Position numbers and translations under genes: made by a program. Source: Streptomyces tsukubensis (GTDB lineage: Bacteria; Actinomycetota; Actinomycetes; Streptomycetales; Streptomycetaceae). From it: DNA of 64,000 nucleotides. Numbering within the stretch: position 1 is the first letter of the stretch; each line of letters opens with the position of its first letter. The stretch covers positions 7,834,501 through 7,898,500 of the forward strand of contig NZ_CP020700.1 in NCBI RefSeq assembly GCF_003932715.1. Reading direction: 5' to 3'. The notes below the pieces were generated by a model. The model was given only the letters and a program-made list of their open reading frames with translations, was not told the DNA's origin and searched no databases. This document shows positions 17,319 to 26,358 of the stretch, piece after piece.

Positions 17319-18031
17319 GAGGCGTCCTTGTCAGGCGTGTCGGTGGAGTCGTCCGGGGCGGCAGAGCCGCTGCCGGTGGTGTCGTCGCCGGTGGCACCGG
17401 CGGGCCGGTAGGAGTGGAAGGATCTGCCCCAGGCGCGCCGTACGGTCTCCTGCCCCCCGGGCGACTGCCAGAGATAGAGCTGCTCGGCCAGCAGCCCGTA
17501 GTCCAGGGGGATGTCGGCGCCGCGCAGCAGCAGCACGATCTCCCGCAGCCGCTGGGCCAGTACGGACAGGGTGGGGGCCGTTCCGGCGCGGACGAAGCGT
17601 TTGCGTACGGGCTCGTCGATATCGCCGGGCCGCATCAGCGCACGCGCGGCCGTACCGAGGCCGCGGGGCTCGGTACGGGACCCGAGCCGGTGCATGGCCG
17701 TGCCCCGCGACTGCTGGTGCAGCGCCCACAGGGTCACCGCCACGTGCACGGCGTCCTCGGCGCGGGTGAGTTCGGCCTCGGTGGGCCGTCGGCGGCCCTC
17801 GGGCACCTCGGCCAGCGGCCCGGTGTCGACCAACCCCCACAGGTCCGGCACCTGCGCGATCTGCTTGCCCGCGCCGCGCCGCAGCCTGGCCAGCGCGGCC
17901 ACGGCGGAGGGCCGGTCGGCCAGGAAGCCCCGCTGCTTCTCGGAGATGAGGGCGCGGGTGAGGTTCCGGACGCGCTCCTCGGTCCGTTCTCCGGTCCCGG
18001 TCTCTGCCGCTGACGAGGTGGGAGTGGTCAT
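17315..18031 (-). CDS. cse2: Cascade small subunit Cse2 (CasB)
   Basis: 238 residues; helical subunit that stabilises the R-loop in Cascade. The family pattern is seen in REKQ-like EKQRGFLADRPSAVAALARL and RRGAGKQIAQVPDLWGLVDT near the start, DAVHVAVTLWALHQQSRGTA in the middle, and RLREIVLLLRGADIPLDYGL with YLWQSPGGQETVRRAWGRSF toward the end. The terminal 35 residues are acidic and low complexity. It overlaps both neighbours by 4 bases. Confidence 0.93.
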   Translation of the reverse strand: MTTPTSSAAETGTGERTEERVRNLTRALISEKQRGFLADRPSAVAALARLRRGAGKQIAQVPDLWGLVDTGPLAEVPEGRRRPTEAELTRAEDAVHVAVTLWALHQQSRGTAMHRLGSRTEPRGLGTAARALMRPGDIDEPVRKRFVRAGTAPTLSVLAQRLREIVLLLRGADIPLDYGLLAEQLYLWQSPGGQETVRRAWGRSFHSYRPAGATGDDTTGSGSAAPDDSTDTPDKDAS

Positions 18032-19731
18032 CGTGGTGCCTTCGGAGTGGGTTCGGAATCGGTGTTCGGTGAGCCGTCGTCACCGGTGCTGAACGGGTGG
18101 CTGAGCGCCTTGGCGAGCCGGATGCGGAACCATCTCTCCGCACTGCCCGAGTGCAGCCACTCCTTGCCCTTCCTGCCGTCGACGACCCGGCCCGCCCAGG
18201 CCTTGTCGCCGGACTCGTGGACGAGCTGCCGGCCGAGGCGCTCCAGACGGCGGTGCGCCTCCTGCTGCCAGCGGACACGGTGCTCGAAGGGGTCTTCGTC
18301 GGGGGTCAGCTGCCGCAGCCAGGCGCGGTACGGATCGTCGAGCTCCGCGAATCCACGGGCGCGGGCGGCGGCGCGTGGCCCCTCGGGTTGGCCGCCGGAC
18401 GCCCTGGCGAGGTCGGTCGCGAGATCGCCCAGGGCTGTGACGGCCTGCTCGGCGTCGGCCACCGCGTCCTTGGCCTGCTGGGCGTGCGGCCGGCTCCGCT
18501 CGTGCAGCAGAACGACGGACATCGCCAGCCGGTCGTCGACGACCTCGTCGACGACGGACTGCTGGGTGCCGTAGACCACGCCGACCGTCCGGGTCCGGAC
18601 GAGGAGCCCGCGGGGCAGTTCGCCTTCCGTCACCAGCCGGGCCACCCATTCGAGGACACCCGGCCGCAAGGAGCTCGGCGGCTCCGCCCCGCCGCCGGAG
18701 GGCCCGGACCGGGGCGTGATCAGGGCCTCCAGGCCCCGCCACACCGACCGCGCCGGATCGTGCTCCCGCGGCAGATAGACGGGCGACTCGCCCCGTTTCT
18801 TCTCCTGGGCGGGACTTCTGCGCCAGGCGGTCATGGGCTCGGCGCCCTGCTTGTTGTGCGGCGCGAGCGGGTCACCGTACCCGAGGACCACCCCGTGCAC
18901 GCCCTGCGCGTCGAAGTGGAGCCGCAGCCGCCGGGTCTGCCAGGTGTACAGCTCCCGCGGCCCCTTCGGCCCCGGGCGGTCGGCCGGGCCGGGTCCGTAC
19001 GGCTTCTGCCGCCAGGCGGGCAGATCACCGGGAGCCCACCGCATTCCGCCACCGTCGGTCGCGATCAGGTTCAGCAGGAGCGTCTCGCGCAGCGAGGCCC
19101 CTTCGACGAGGACCCCGCCGAGCGTTCCCGCCCAGCCGACGCCCAGCGGATACACCTTGCCGCTGCGGACCCGCGGGTCGCCGTCGATTCCGGTCTTGAT
19201 GCCCGAGGTGTCATAGGCATGGGCATGGACGACCCAGCGCGCGGCCTCGGCGAACTCCAGTCGGCCGACGTCGGGCATCCGGGAGCTGAAGAACGGCTCG
19301 CCGTTGGGCACATCGGCGACGATCCGGTTCAGCGAGAACACCTCGCCGTGGGCCGTACGTAACCCGGCAGCCTGCAGGAACGGCAGCCGGGGATGGAGCA
19401 GGTCGAACCGTTCGGCATGCTCGTCGAGATACTCGGCCAGCGGTGCGAAACAGCCCCGGTCGGCCCAGAGCTCCCCCCAGTGTTCGGTATCGCGGGGGCC
19501 GTCGAGTGCGTCGTGGGCCAGGGCGAGCAGCAGACGCGTCAGCGCGAAGTCGAGCGTGGGCAGTTCGCCCGCGACACAGTGCACGTCGTCGGCCCGGGCG
19601 AAGACCTCGCGCAGCGACAGTTCGCTCTGTGTCCCGTCCCGCCACAGCACCGGTATCCAGGGCCGGGCGGTCAGGTCGAACGACAGGGTCCCGGGCGGGG
19701 TGGTCGTCGCGTCGAAGTCGGTGTCAGTCAC
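18028..19731 (-). CDS. cas8e: Cascade large subunit Cas8e (CasA/Cse1)
   Basis: 567 residues; recognises the PAM and recruits Cas3. The N terminus has LSFDLTARPWIPVLWRDG followed by LSLREVFARADDVHCVAGEL, the standard Cse1 opening, and the C-terminal four-helix region contains RLERLGRQLVHESGDKAWAG. Codon 124 is TTA (19360-19362, in AAGLRTA), the only TTA noticed in the cas operon; efficient translation would need the bldA tRNA. Its end overlaps cse2 by 4 bases and its start overlaps cas3 by 8. Confidence 0.95.
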   Translation of the reverse strand: MTDTDFDATTTPPGTLSFDLTARPWIPVLWRDGTQSELSLREVFARADDVHCVAGELPTLDFALTRLLLALAHDALDGPRDTEHWGELWADRGCFAPLAEYLDEHAERFDLLHPRLPFLQAAGLRTAHGEVFSLNRIVADVPNGEPFFSSRMPDVGRLEFAEAARWVVHAHAYDTSGIKTGIDGDPRVRSGKVYPLGVGWAGTLGGVLVEGASLRETLLLNLIATDGGGMRWAPGDLPAWRQKPYGPGPADRPGPKGPRELYTWQTRRLRLHFDAQGVHGVVLGYGDPLAPHNKQGAEPMTAWRRSPAQEKKRGESPVYLPREHDPARSVWRGLEALITPRSGPSGGGAEPPSSLRPGVLEWVARLVTEGELPRGLLVRTRTVGVVYGTQQSVVDEVVDDRLAMSVVLLHERSRPHAQQAKDAVADAEQAVTALGDLATDLARASGGQPEGPRAAARARGFAELDDPYRAWLRQLTPDEDPFEHRVRWQQEAHRRLERLGRQLVHESGDKAWAGRVVDGRKGKEWLHSGSAERWFRIRLAKALSHPFSTGDDGSPNTDSEPTPKAPR

Positions 19732-22630
19732 GGGTCACCTCCAGGCCGTCGGTGCGGCTGTAGCGGAGTGAGAAGCCTGCCAGACGGGTCTGACAATCCT
19801 CGTCGAGCGCCAGGATCAGCTGCCCCGCCAGCCAGGGGCTCTCCTTCGACTGCCAGGCGGGTACGTAGAGTTCCTCCAGTTCGGTGATGGCCCGGTCCAT
19901 CACCTCGGCGGGCGAGAACGCCATCGGCAACCGCAGCCCGCACCCGGCGGCCGCCCGCGCGGCGCGGGGCACCGGCACCCGGTCGCGGGGGAGTTCCAGA
20001 CCGCCCCGGCCGCCGGCGAGCCACGGCAGTGTCACCAGCTTCCCGTCCGCCCGCCGTTGGACCACGACGACCTCCAGGCTCTCCCTGCTGTCGCGCACCT
20101 GGGCCCGGCCCGCGCGGGTGTCGTCGGCGTCGCCCGCTCCGGCCGCGACCCAGCCGACGAGGGAACGGCCCGGACGTTCCGCCGCGCCGAGGCGGAACAC
20201 GGACGCCCGCTCGGACTGATCGGCGCGGTGCTTCTCGTACCGCTCCCGCGCGGACTCCAGCGCCTCCGCCCACCCCTCGGGGAGCGCGCCGGTCTCGTCC
20301 CCGTAGGCGCCCTGGACCAGCGGGCTGATGTCCTGGGGGAGGCGCACCGGCCGCCGGGGTTCCCGGAGGTGCGGCAGCAGGACGGCGGCGGAGCGCAGCA
20401 GCGCGTACTCCCCGTACACGGCCACCGAACCCCGTACCGGCGCCGGTACCTGTGCGGTCCAGTCGGCGCCGGTCACGAGGCACCGGGCCGTCCGGAGCCG
20501 CCGCGGGCGCTCCGACTGGCCCTCGCCACGGTGGTGCCGGTGGAGGCGCCCCATCCGCTGGAGCATCAGGTCGACCGGGCACAAGTCCGTCACCAGCAGA
20601 TCGAAGTCGACGTCGAGCGACTGCTCCGCGACCTGGCTGGCGACCACGATGTGCGCGCCACGGGGCCGCCTCCCGGCCGCCGTCTCCGGCGGGCCGAACC
20701 GGTCCAGCAGATCGGCGTCCTTGGCGGCGCGGTCGAGGTCGACGAAACAGGAATGGGCCACCGTCACGGCGTCCGCACCGAAGCGTTCCCGCAGGGCGTG
20801 CGCGGTCTCCACGACCCGCCGCACTGTGTTGCGCACGACGAGCACACAGCCGCCGTCGTTGTCGTTCTTGTCGTTGTTGTCCAGGCCGAGTTCGGCGGTG
20901 AGACGGTCCGCGAGGGCGGGGAGTTCGTCGTCGATCGGCTCCAGGACGACATGGCCGCCCCGCGAGGACGCCGGAGGGCGTCCGACGATCGGGGCCCCGC
21001 CCGGGGCGACGGCCGTGAGCAGGGGGTACGCCGTGGCCGCCGCCACCTCCTCGTAGGAGTCCTCCGCGGTGCCCCCGTAGGCGGCCGCCAACTGCCGTCG
21101 CCGCCCGGCGGGCAGCGTCGCGGAGAGCACGACGACCGGCACCCGGTAGGCACCGAGCCACGACAGCACCCGGTCGAGATACACGCTCATGTACGTGTCA
21201 TAGGCATGCGCCTCGTCGATGACGACGACCTTGCCCGCGACCGCGAGATGGCGCAGCACGAGATGGCGGCTCTTGAGCCCGGCGAACAGCAACTGGTCGA
21301 CCGTCCCCGCGACGAAGGACGACAGCATCGCCTTCTTCCGGCCGCGCAGCCAGGCATGGGCGACCAGCTCGGCGGGGGCGTGGCGGCGCTTGTCCGAGGG
21401 GCGCCAGTCCGTCTCGTCGGCATCCATGTCGACGGCGGCGATCCGCTGCTGCCGGCCGTCGCGGAGCAGTTCGGCGTAGGTGTCGTTGAGCGCGGATTTA
21501 GCATGCGCGAGCAGGACGGAGCGCGGGACTCCGGTCGGGTGGGGGAGCCGGTCCAGCCAGCGCAGCAGACGGGGGAACATGGCGTTGCCGGTCGCCATTG
21601 TGGGCAGCGCGAAGAACAGCCCGCCCGCACCCGAACGGGCCCCGAAAATCTCGGCCACGGCCAGCGCCGCCTCGGTCTTGCCCTCGCCCATCGGCGCCTC
21701 GACGATCATCAGCCCGGGCACGGGCATCTCCCGCGCCAGCCGTACCGCGGCCTCCTGCACCGGCCGCACGGCGGCCCCCGGCGGCAGATCGAAACGGGCG
21801 GCGAACAGCTCCTGGGCCTCGTGCTCCGGCTCCTTGGCCCGCCAGGGCGGCGGCAGCCGGAGCCCCCGCCAGGCGGCGGCGATCCGCTCCTCGCCGCTCC
21901 GGGTCTCCTCCGGGAAGTACGGGAAGAGGTCGGGGTTGCTGGCGATCCAGTCCGCGACGATCACCACGGAGCCGAGCAGCACCTGCACGGGCTGGGGAAG
22001 GGCGACGGACCGCCAGGCGTCGAGCCGCTCCCGTACGCCGTACTCGTCGGCACAGGCGTCGAGCAGCTCGTCCTGTACGCGCCCCCAGAGCCCGGCGCTC
22101 GGCCCCGGGGTACGGAGCAGATGCGGGCGGTCGTAGAGGTCGGTGAGCTGACCGTGCTGGGGCGGAGTCCCGTGATGCCCCCCGACGACTACCCCGAACT
22201 GTCCGCACCGTTTGGCGGGCCAGCCCTGCCGTTCTTCGAGCCACTCCTCCAGCAGGACCTGTCCCGCGAGCCCGTGCGGGGCGAGCAGACGGTCGTTGCG
22301 CAGCTGGGCACGGGTCTTCATGGTGAGCCCGTGCTGCCCCATGGTGGCGGCGAGTCCTTCCACCTGGCAGGCGAAGGCGGGTGTGGCCTTGCCGATGTCG
22401 TGTACGGCGGCCAGCCAGACGGTCAGCAGCCGGGCGTCGTCCGCGCCGCCGGGCAGGGCGTCACCGACCAGTTTCCGGACGTTGGCGGGCAGCCAGTGGT
22501 CCCAGAGCAGCCCGGCGACGGCGGCGCTGTCGGCCATGTGCCGCCAGAGCGGCAGCCAGCCTTCGGTGTCCCGATCGTGCTTCGCCCATACGGACCGCAC
22601 CGGTCCGGTAAGGCGCTCCCCAAGACCCAT
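19724..22630 (-). CDS. cas3: CRISPR nuclease-helicase Cas3, type I-E
   Basis: 968 residues. N-terminal HD nuclease domain with LWRHMADSAAVAG (His31) and AAVHDIGKATPAF (His77-Asp78), then an SF2 helicase with Walker A APMGEGKTEAAL near residue 315, the DEAH box VVVIDEAHAYDTYM near 472, VVLSATLPAGRRRQ near 505, and motif VI QRMGRLHRHHRGE near 690. All catalytic elements look intact. It degrades DNA after recruitment by Cascade. It is the first gene of the operon; promoter sequences must lie in 22631-22886, shared with the array leader. The ATG follows GGGAAAG. Confidence 0.95.
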   Translation of the reverse strand: MGLGERLTGPVRSVWAKHDRDTEGWLPLWRHMADSAAVAGLLWDHWLPANVRKLVGDALPGGADDARLLTVWLAAVHDIGKATPAFACQVEGLAATMGQHGLTMKTRAQLRNDRLLAPHGLAGQVLLEEWLEERQGWPAKRCGQFGVVVGGHHGTPPQHGQLTDLYDRPHLLRTPGPSAGLWGRVQDELLDACADEYGVRERLDAWRSVALPQPVQVLLGSVVIVADWIASNPDLFPYFPEETRSGEERIAAAWRGLRLPPPWRAKEPEHEAQELFAARFDLPPGAAVRPVQEAAVRLAREMPVPGLMIVEAPMGEGKTEAALAVAEIFGARSGAGGLFFALPTMATGNAMFPRLLRWLDRLPHPTGVPRSVLLAHAKSALNDTYAELLRDGRQQRIAAVDMDADETDWRPSDKRRHAPAELVAHAWLRGRKKAMLSSFVAGTVDQLLFAGLKSRHLVLRHLAVAGKVVVIDEAHAYDTYMSVYLDRVLSWLGAYRVPVVVLSATLPAGRRRQLAAAYGGTAEDSYEEVAAATAYPLLTAVAPGGAPIVGRPPASSRGGHVVLEPIDDELPALADRLTAELGLDNNDKNDNDGGCVLVVRNTVRRVVETAHALRERFGADAVTVAHSCFVDLDRAAKDADLLDRFGPPETAAGRRPRGAHIVVASQVAEQSLDVDFDLLVTDLCPVDLMLQRMGRLHRHHRGEGQSERPRRLRTARCLVTGADWTAQVPAPVRGSVAVYGEYALLRSAAVLLPHLREPRRPVRLPQDISPLVQGAYGDETGALPEGWAEALESARERYEKHRADQSERASVFRLGAAERPGRSLVGWVAAGAGDADDTRAGRAQVRDSRESLEVVVVQRRADGKLVTLPWLAGGRGGLELPRDRVPVPRAARAAAGCGLRLPMAFSPAEVMDRAITELEELYVPAWQSKESPWLAGQLILALDEDCQTRLAGFSLRYSRTDGLEVTRD

Positions 22631-22886
22631 GCGTGTCTTTCCCGTTGAGTGCTGTGCGAGTGCTCAGGGAGATACCTACCGTCAAAGCGGTGGCCATGGC
22701 AGCAGATCGGAAAAGATGAGCGCGTTTGTGGCTGATCCGCTGGAATCGGGGAATGGAGACGCGCGCCACGTCTAGGATGCGAGCCCGCGCTGCCGGGTGG
22801 GTGGGGGTGTCTGGGTGGAGATGTCGGGTGCGGTGAAGTTGATGGGAAGTGGGTGGGGCGGGGGGTAAGGGCGCAGGTCAGGGAGT
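22631..22886. promoter_or_regulatory. Divergent intergenic region: cas operon promoter and CRISPR leader
   Basis: This 256-base stretch separates cas3 (leftward) from the first repeat (rightward). It is less GC-rich than its surroundings near 22700-22730 (ATCGGAAAAGATGAGCGCG) and becomes G/T-rich just before the array (22795-22886). Because the repeats nearest here are the most uniform and the distal ones are decayed, this is the leader side. A TTGACG on the minus strand (complement near 22682-22687) is a possible -35 for the cas operon, but no convincing -10 was identified. Confidence 0.7.
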
Positions 22887-23517
22887 GTGCTCCCCGCGGG
22901 CGCGGGGATGGTCCCGCCGGACGTGCGTCTCGTACTTGGCGTACGTCGTGCTCCCCGCGGGCGCGGGGATGGTCCCATGACCATCGACCCCGACACCATC
23001 CCCGCCACGTGCTCCCCGCGCGCGGGGATGGTCCCGTCCGGACCTCGTCGAGGTCCCAAGGGTTCCGGTGCTCCCCGCGCGCGGGGATGGTCCCTTCGAC
23101 GGCAAGGCCGCCCGGGACGGGATGCTGTGCTCCCCGCGGACGCGGGGATGGTCCCGACGTCCGGAAGGAGCTCGTGGACGTCGCCGTGTGCTGCCCGCGG
23201 GCGCGGGGATGGTCCCGGGCGGTGTCTCACCGGGCGCCGATGCCGCGGGTGCTCGCCGCCCCCGCGGGGCTGGCCCCTGGATGCCGCTCCTGGTCGGGAC
23301 GCCCGCCCATTGCTCCCCGCCCCCGCGGGGATGGTCCCGACATTGCGGCACTCCGGGGCGCACGGCTCGTGTGTTCCCCGCGCCGCGGGGATGGTCCCCG
23401 CGCACCTCTGCCGTTCGGTCACGGGGCTTGGTGCTCCCCGCCCCGCGGGGCTGGCCCGCTCGGGACGATCGGCGCCGGCACCCGGCGTCACCGCTCCCCG
23501 CCCCCCGCGGGGCTCCC
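22887..23517 (+). CRISPR. Type I-E CRISPR array, 11 repeats and 10 spacers
   Basis: Repeats start at 22887, 22948, 23009, 23068, 23127, 23188, 23249, 23310, 23371, 23431 and about 23490. Consensus is GTGCTCCCCGCG, a loop, then CGCGGGGATGGTCCC (29 nt). Every spacer is exactly 32 nt. Repeats 1 and 2 are identical; repeats 3 and 4 are 27 nt with a shorter loop; repeat 5 has one loop substitution; repeat 6 one stem substitution; repeats 7, 8 and 10 have C-rich loops; repeat 9 is 28 nt; repeat 11 is strongly degenerate. Stem CCCCGC/GCGGGG is kept in nearly all. Transcription is rightward, away from cas3. Spacer targets cannot be judged here. Confidence 0.97.
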
Positions 23518-23554
23518 GCCCCGGAGGCGGTCGATCAGGGGTGAACTCCCCCTC

Positions 23555-23572
23555 CCCGTACGGCCGTACGGG
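23555..23572. repeat. 18-bp perfect palindrome between the CRISPR array and the LysR gene
   Basis: CCCGTACGGCCGTACGGG is a complete palindrome lying about 40 bases past the last decayed repeat and 74 bases before the LysR-type gene. It could act as an operator or as a terminator of the array transcript. CGTACG-rich palindromes are common in Streptomyces, so specificity is uncertain. Confidence 0.4.
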
Positions 23573-23645
23573 CTCCGCCCGGCTCCTCCTGCGCCACGGA
23601 CCCCGATTCGTGCGCCGACGGCTTCGGGGGCCTAAGCTCTGCCGT

Positions 23646-24623
23646 GTGCTCGACGTGAGGCGTATGTGGGTGCTCTGCGCTGTGGTCGCAGGAGGATCGG
23701 TCACCGCGGCGGCCGCCCGGCTGGGGTACACGCCGTCCGCCGTCAGCCAGCAGGTGGCGGCGCTGGAGCGGCAGACCGGGACGGCCCTGCTGGAGCGGGT
23801 CGGACGTGGGGTGCGGCCCACCGCCGCCGGGCGGTTGCTCGCCGAGCACGCCGTGCTCATCGGGCGGCAGATCGCCGAGGCGGAGACCGCGCTCGCAGAT
23901 CTGTGCGCCGGACGGACCGGACGGCTCGTCGTGCGGTACGCGCCCGGTTCCGGCGCCGGACTCGTCGCGCCCGCCGTGGCGCTGCTGCGGGCCGGGCATC
24001 CCGACGTACGCATCGACCTCGGGCCCGCCGACGACGACTCCGCGCTCGCCGACGTCGCCCGCGGGCTGGTCGACCTCGCCGTCGTCACCCGTCTGCCGGG
24101 CCCGCCCGACGGTGTACCGGACGGGGTGCGGCTGGAGCATCTGATGGACGACGCCTACCGGGCCGTCCTGCCCGCCGGACACCCCCTCGCCGCCCGCCGC
24201 GTGGTCGACCTCGACGAACTCGCCCGCGAACCGTGGATCAGCTCCGGCGACCCCGGCCCGGACGGGCTGCGCCACGCCAGGGCCGCCGTCGCCGCCGGAC
24301 CCGAGATCGTGGTGACCGGCGAGGACCAGGCCGCCGTGCAGAGCCTGGTCGCCGCGGGCCTCGGTATCGCACTCGTCCCGCAGCTGGGCCTCGGCACCCG
24401 GCATCCCGGGGTCGTCGTCCGCCGGGTGCGCAACCCCGGCCCCGTCCGGCCGGTCCACGCCGCGCTGCGGGCCGCGCCCGGCGGGCATCCGGCCGTACCG
24501 TTCCTGCTCGACGCCCTGCGCGACGCCGCACCCCGCAGCACCGACCGGCGTACTCCGCGGCGCCCCGTCGAAGCGCCCCGTACGGACGGGCCGAGGGTCC
24601 CGCGTCCGGCCCCGGCGGGTTAG
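23646..24623 (+). CDS. LysR-family transcriptional regulator
   Basis: 325 residues. N-terminal winged helix-turn-helix (about 1-60) with RMWVLCAVVAGGSVTAAAAR, LGYTPSAVSQQVAALERQTG and RGVRPTAAG, then a linker helix and a LysR substrate-binding domain (about 90-295) with VVRYAPGSGAGLVAPAVALL and VAAGLGIALVPQLGL. The last 30 residues are Arg/Pro-rich and poorly conserved in character. Start chosen at GTG 23646, the first start that fits the helix-turn-helix; longer readings run back through the CRISPR array. Only 9 bases separate it from the FAD oxidoreductase, so the two probably form an operon. Effector unknown. Confidence 0.93.
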   Translation: MLDVRRMWVLCAVVAGGSVTAAAARLGYTPSAVSQQVAALERQTGTALLERVGRGVRPTAAGRLLAEHAVLIGRQIAEAETALADLCAGRTGRLVVRYAPGSGAGLVAPAVALLRAGHPDVRIDLGPADDDSALADVARGLVDLAVVTRLPGPPDGVPDGVRLEHLMDDAYRAVLPAGHPLAARRVVDLDELAREPWISSGDPGPDGLRHARAAVAAGPEIVVTGEDQAAVQSLVAAGLGIALVPQLGLGTRHPGVVVRRVRNPGPVRPVHAALRAAPGGHPAVPFLLDALRDAAPRSTDRRTPRRPVEAPRTDGPRVPRPAPAG

Positions 24624-24632
24624 GGTCCGGGC

Positions 24633-26168
24633 ATGCCCGCACAGACCTCGTACGACGCCGTGATCGTCGGTGGCGGCCACAACGGCCTGGTCGCCGCCGC
24701 CTACCTGGCCCGCGCGGGCCGCTCCGTACTCCTCCTCGAACGGGCCCCCGTCACCGGCGGCGCGGCCGTCTCCACCCGGCCCTTCGCCGGGGTCGACGCC
24801 CGGCTCTCGCGCTACTCGTACCTGGTGTCCCTGCTGCCCGACACGATCGTGCGCGACCTCGGCCTCGCCTTCGCCGTACGGAAGCGGACGGTCTCCTCCT
24901 ACACCCCGTACGGCACCGGCGGACTGCTCGTCGCGGCGGGCCGGACCCGGGACTCCTTCGCCGCGCTGACCGGCGGAGACCGCGAGTACGAGGCATGGAA
25001 CGCCTTCTACGGAATGACGGGACGGGTCGCCGCGCGGGTGTTCCCCACCCTGACCGAACCGCTCCCGACCCGTGAGGAACTCCGGGCGCGCATCGACGAC
25101 GACACGGCCTGGCGCACGCTCTTCGAAGAGCCCGTCGGAGTCGCGGTGGAGGAGCGGTTCCGGCACGACCTCGTCCGGGGCGTGGTGCTGACCGACGCCC
25201 TGATCGGCACCTTCGCGGACGCCCACGACCCCGGTCTCGTACAGAACCGCTGCTTCCTCTACCACGTCATCGGCGGCGGGACCGGCGACTGGGACGTCCC
25301 GGTCGGCGGTATGGGCGCCCTCACCGACGCCCTCGCCGCGGCCGCCCGTTCCGCGGGCGCCGAGCTGCTCACCGGCCACGAGGTCACCCGGATCGACACC
25401 GACGGCACCACCGCCGGGATCGGCTGGACCGCGGACGGCCGGGACGGTACGGTCGCCGCCCGCCACGTCCTGGTGAACGCCGCCCCGCGCGAACTCGCCC
25501 GGCTGCTCGGTGAAGAGCCGCCCGGCCCGGCTCCCGAGGGCGCACAGTTCAAGGTGAACATGCTGCTGCGCAGGCTGCCCGCGCTGAAGGACGCGTCGGT
25601 CGACCCGCGCCGGGCCTTCGCGGGCACGTTCCATATCTCCGAGGGATACGAGCAGCTCGCGACCGCCTACCGGGAGGCGTCGGCCGGGCGGCTGCCGAGC
25701 GCGCCCCCGTCGGAGATCTACTGCCACTCGCTGACCGACCCCTCCATCCTCGGGCCCGGTCTCGCCGCCGACGGGCACCACACACTCACCCTGTTCGGCC
25801 TGCACACGCCCGCCCGCCTGTTCGCCGGGGACAACGACCGCACCCGTACGGAACTCCTCGCCCGGACCCTCACCGAGCTGGACTCCCATCTCGCCGAACC
25901 CCTCGCGGACTGTCTCGCCGTCGACGCCGACGGAGCGCCGTGCATCGAGGCGAAGACCCCGCTGGACGTGGAACGGGAGGTCGGCATGCCGGGCGGGCAC
26001 ATCTTCCACCGCGACCTCGCCTTCCCGTACGCCACGGAGGAGACCGGCCGCTGGGGAGTGGAGACCGGGCACGCCAACGTCCTGCTGTGCGGGGCGGGCG
26101 CGGTACGCGGCGGCGGCGTCAGCGGGATCCCCGGACACAACGCGGCCATGGCGGCCCTCGGCCGCTGA
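24633..26168 (+). CDS. FAD-dependent oxidoreductase of the phytoene-dehydrogenase-like family
   Basis: 511 residues. N-terminal dinucleotide-binding fold DAVIVGGGHNGLVAAAYLAR (GxGxxG at about 12-17) with the acidic end of beta2 in LLLERAPVTGGAA. C-terminal FAD segment NVLLCGAGAVRGGGVSGIPG around 480-500. Between them lie substrate-domain stretches such as GGMGALTDALAAAARSAGAE, typical of the phytoene desaturase/protoporphyrinogen oxidase superfamily. No carotenoid genes are nearby, so it is better called an NAD(P)/FAD-dependent amine-oxidase-like enzyme of unknown substrate. ATG 24633 is 9 bases after the LysR gene; co-transcription is likely. Confidence 0.88.
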   Translation: MPAQTSYDAVIVGGGHNGLVAAAYLARAGRSVLLLERAPVTGGAAVSTRPFAGVDARLSRYSYLVSLLPDTIVRDLGLAFAVRKRTVSSYTPYGTGGLLVAAGRTRDSFAALTGGDREYEAWNAFYGMTGRVAARVFPTLTEPLPTREELRARIDDDTAWRTLFEEPVGVAVEERFRHDLVRGVVLTDALIGTFADAHDPGLVQNRCFLYHVIGGGTGDWDVPVGGMGALTDALAAAARSAGAELLTGHEVTRIDTDGTTAGIGWTADGRDGTVAARHVLVNAAPRELARLLGEEPPGPAPEGAQFKVNMLLRRLPALKDASVDPRRAFAGTFHISEGYEQLATAYREASAGRLPSAPPSEIYCHSLTDPSILGPGLAADGHHTLTLFGLHTPARLFAGDNDRTRTELLARTLTELDSHLAEPLADCLAVDADGAPCIEAKTPLDVEREVGMPGGHIFHRDLAFPYATEETGRWGVETGHANVLLCGAGAVRGGGVSGIPGHNAAMAALGR

Positions 26169-26358
26169 TCCGAGGGGGGACGGAAAGAAGCACGCCGGGT
26201 ACAGGGAAGAAGTACGCCGGGTGCAGCCAAATTCAGCCGTCCTGCCCCGTTCCCGGTCGGTACCGAGGCGACGCCCCCTACCGTGATGATCATGGTCGTG
26301 TCCGTGGCGAAGGGCGCGCGGACGATCGGACCGGTCGGACGAGGTACGGGAGCGGGAC

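Noticed and set aside
22887..23645. N-terminal extension of the LysR protein through the CRISPR array
   Set aside because: The frame happens to stay open across the repeats, giving RGRGDGP-like repeats. The helix-turn-helix starts only after GTG 23646.
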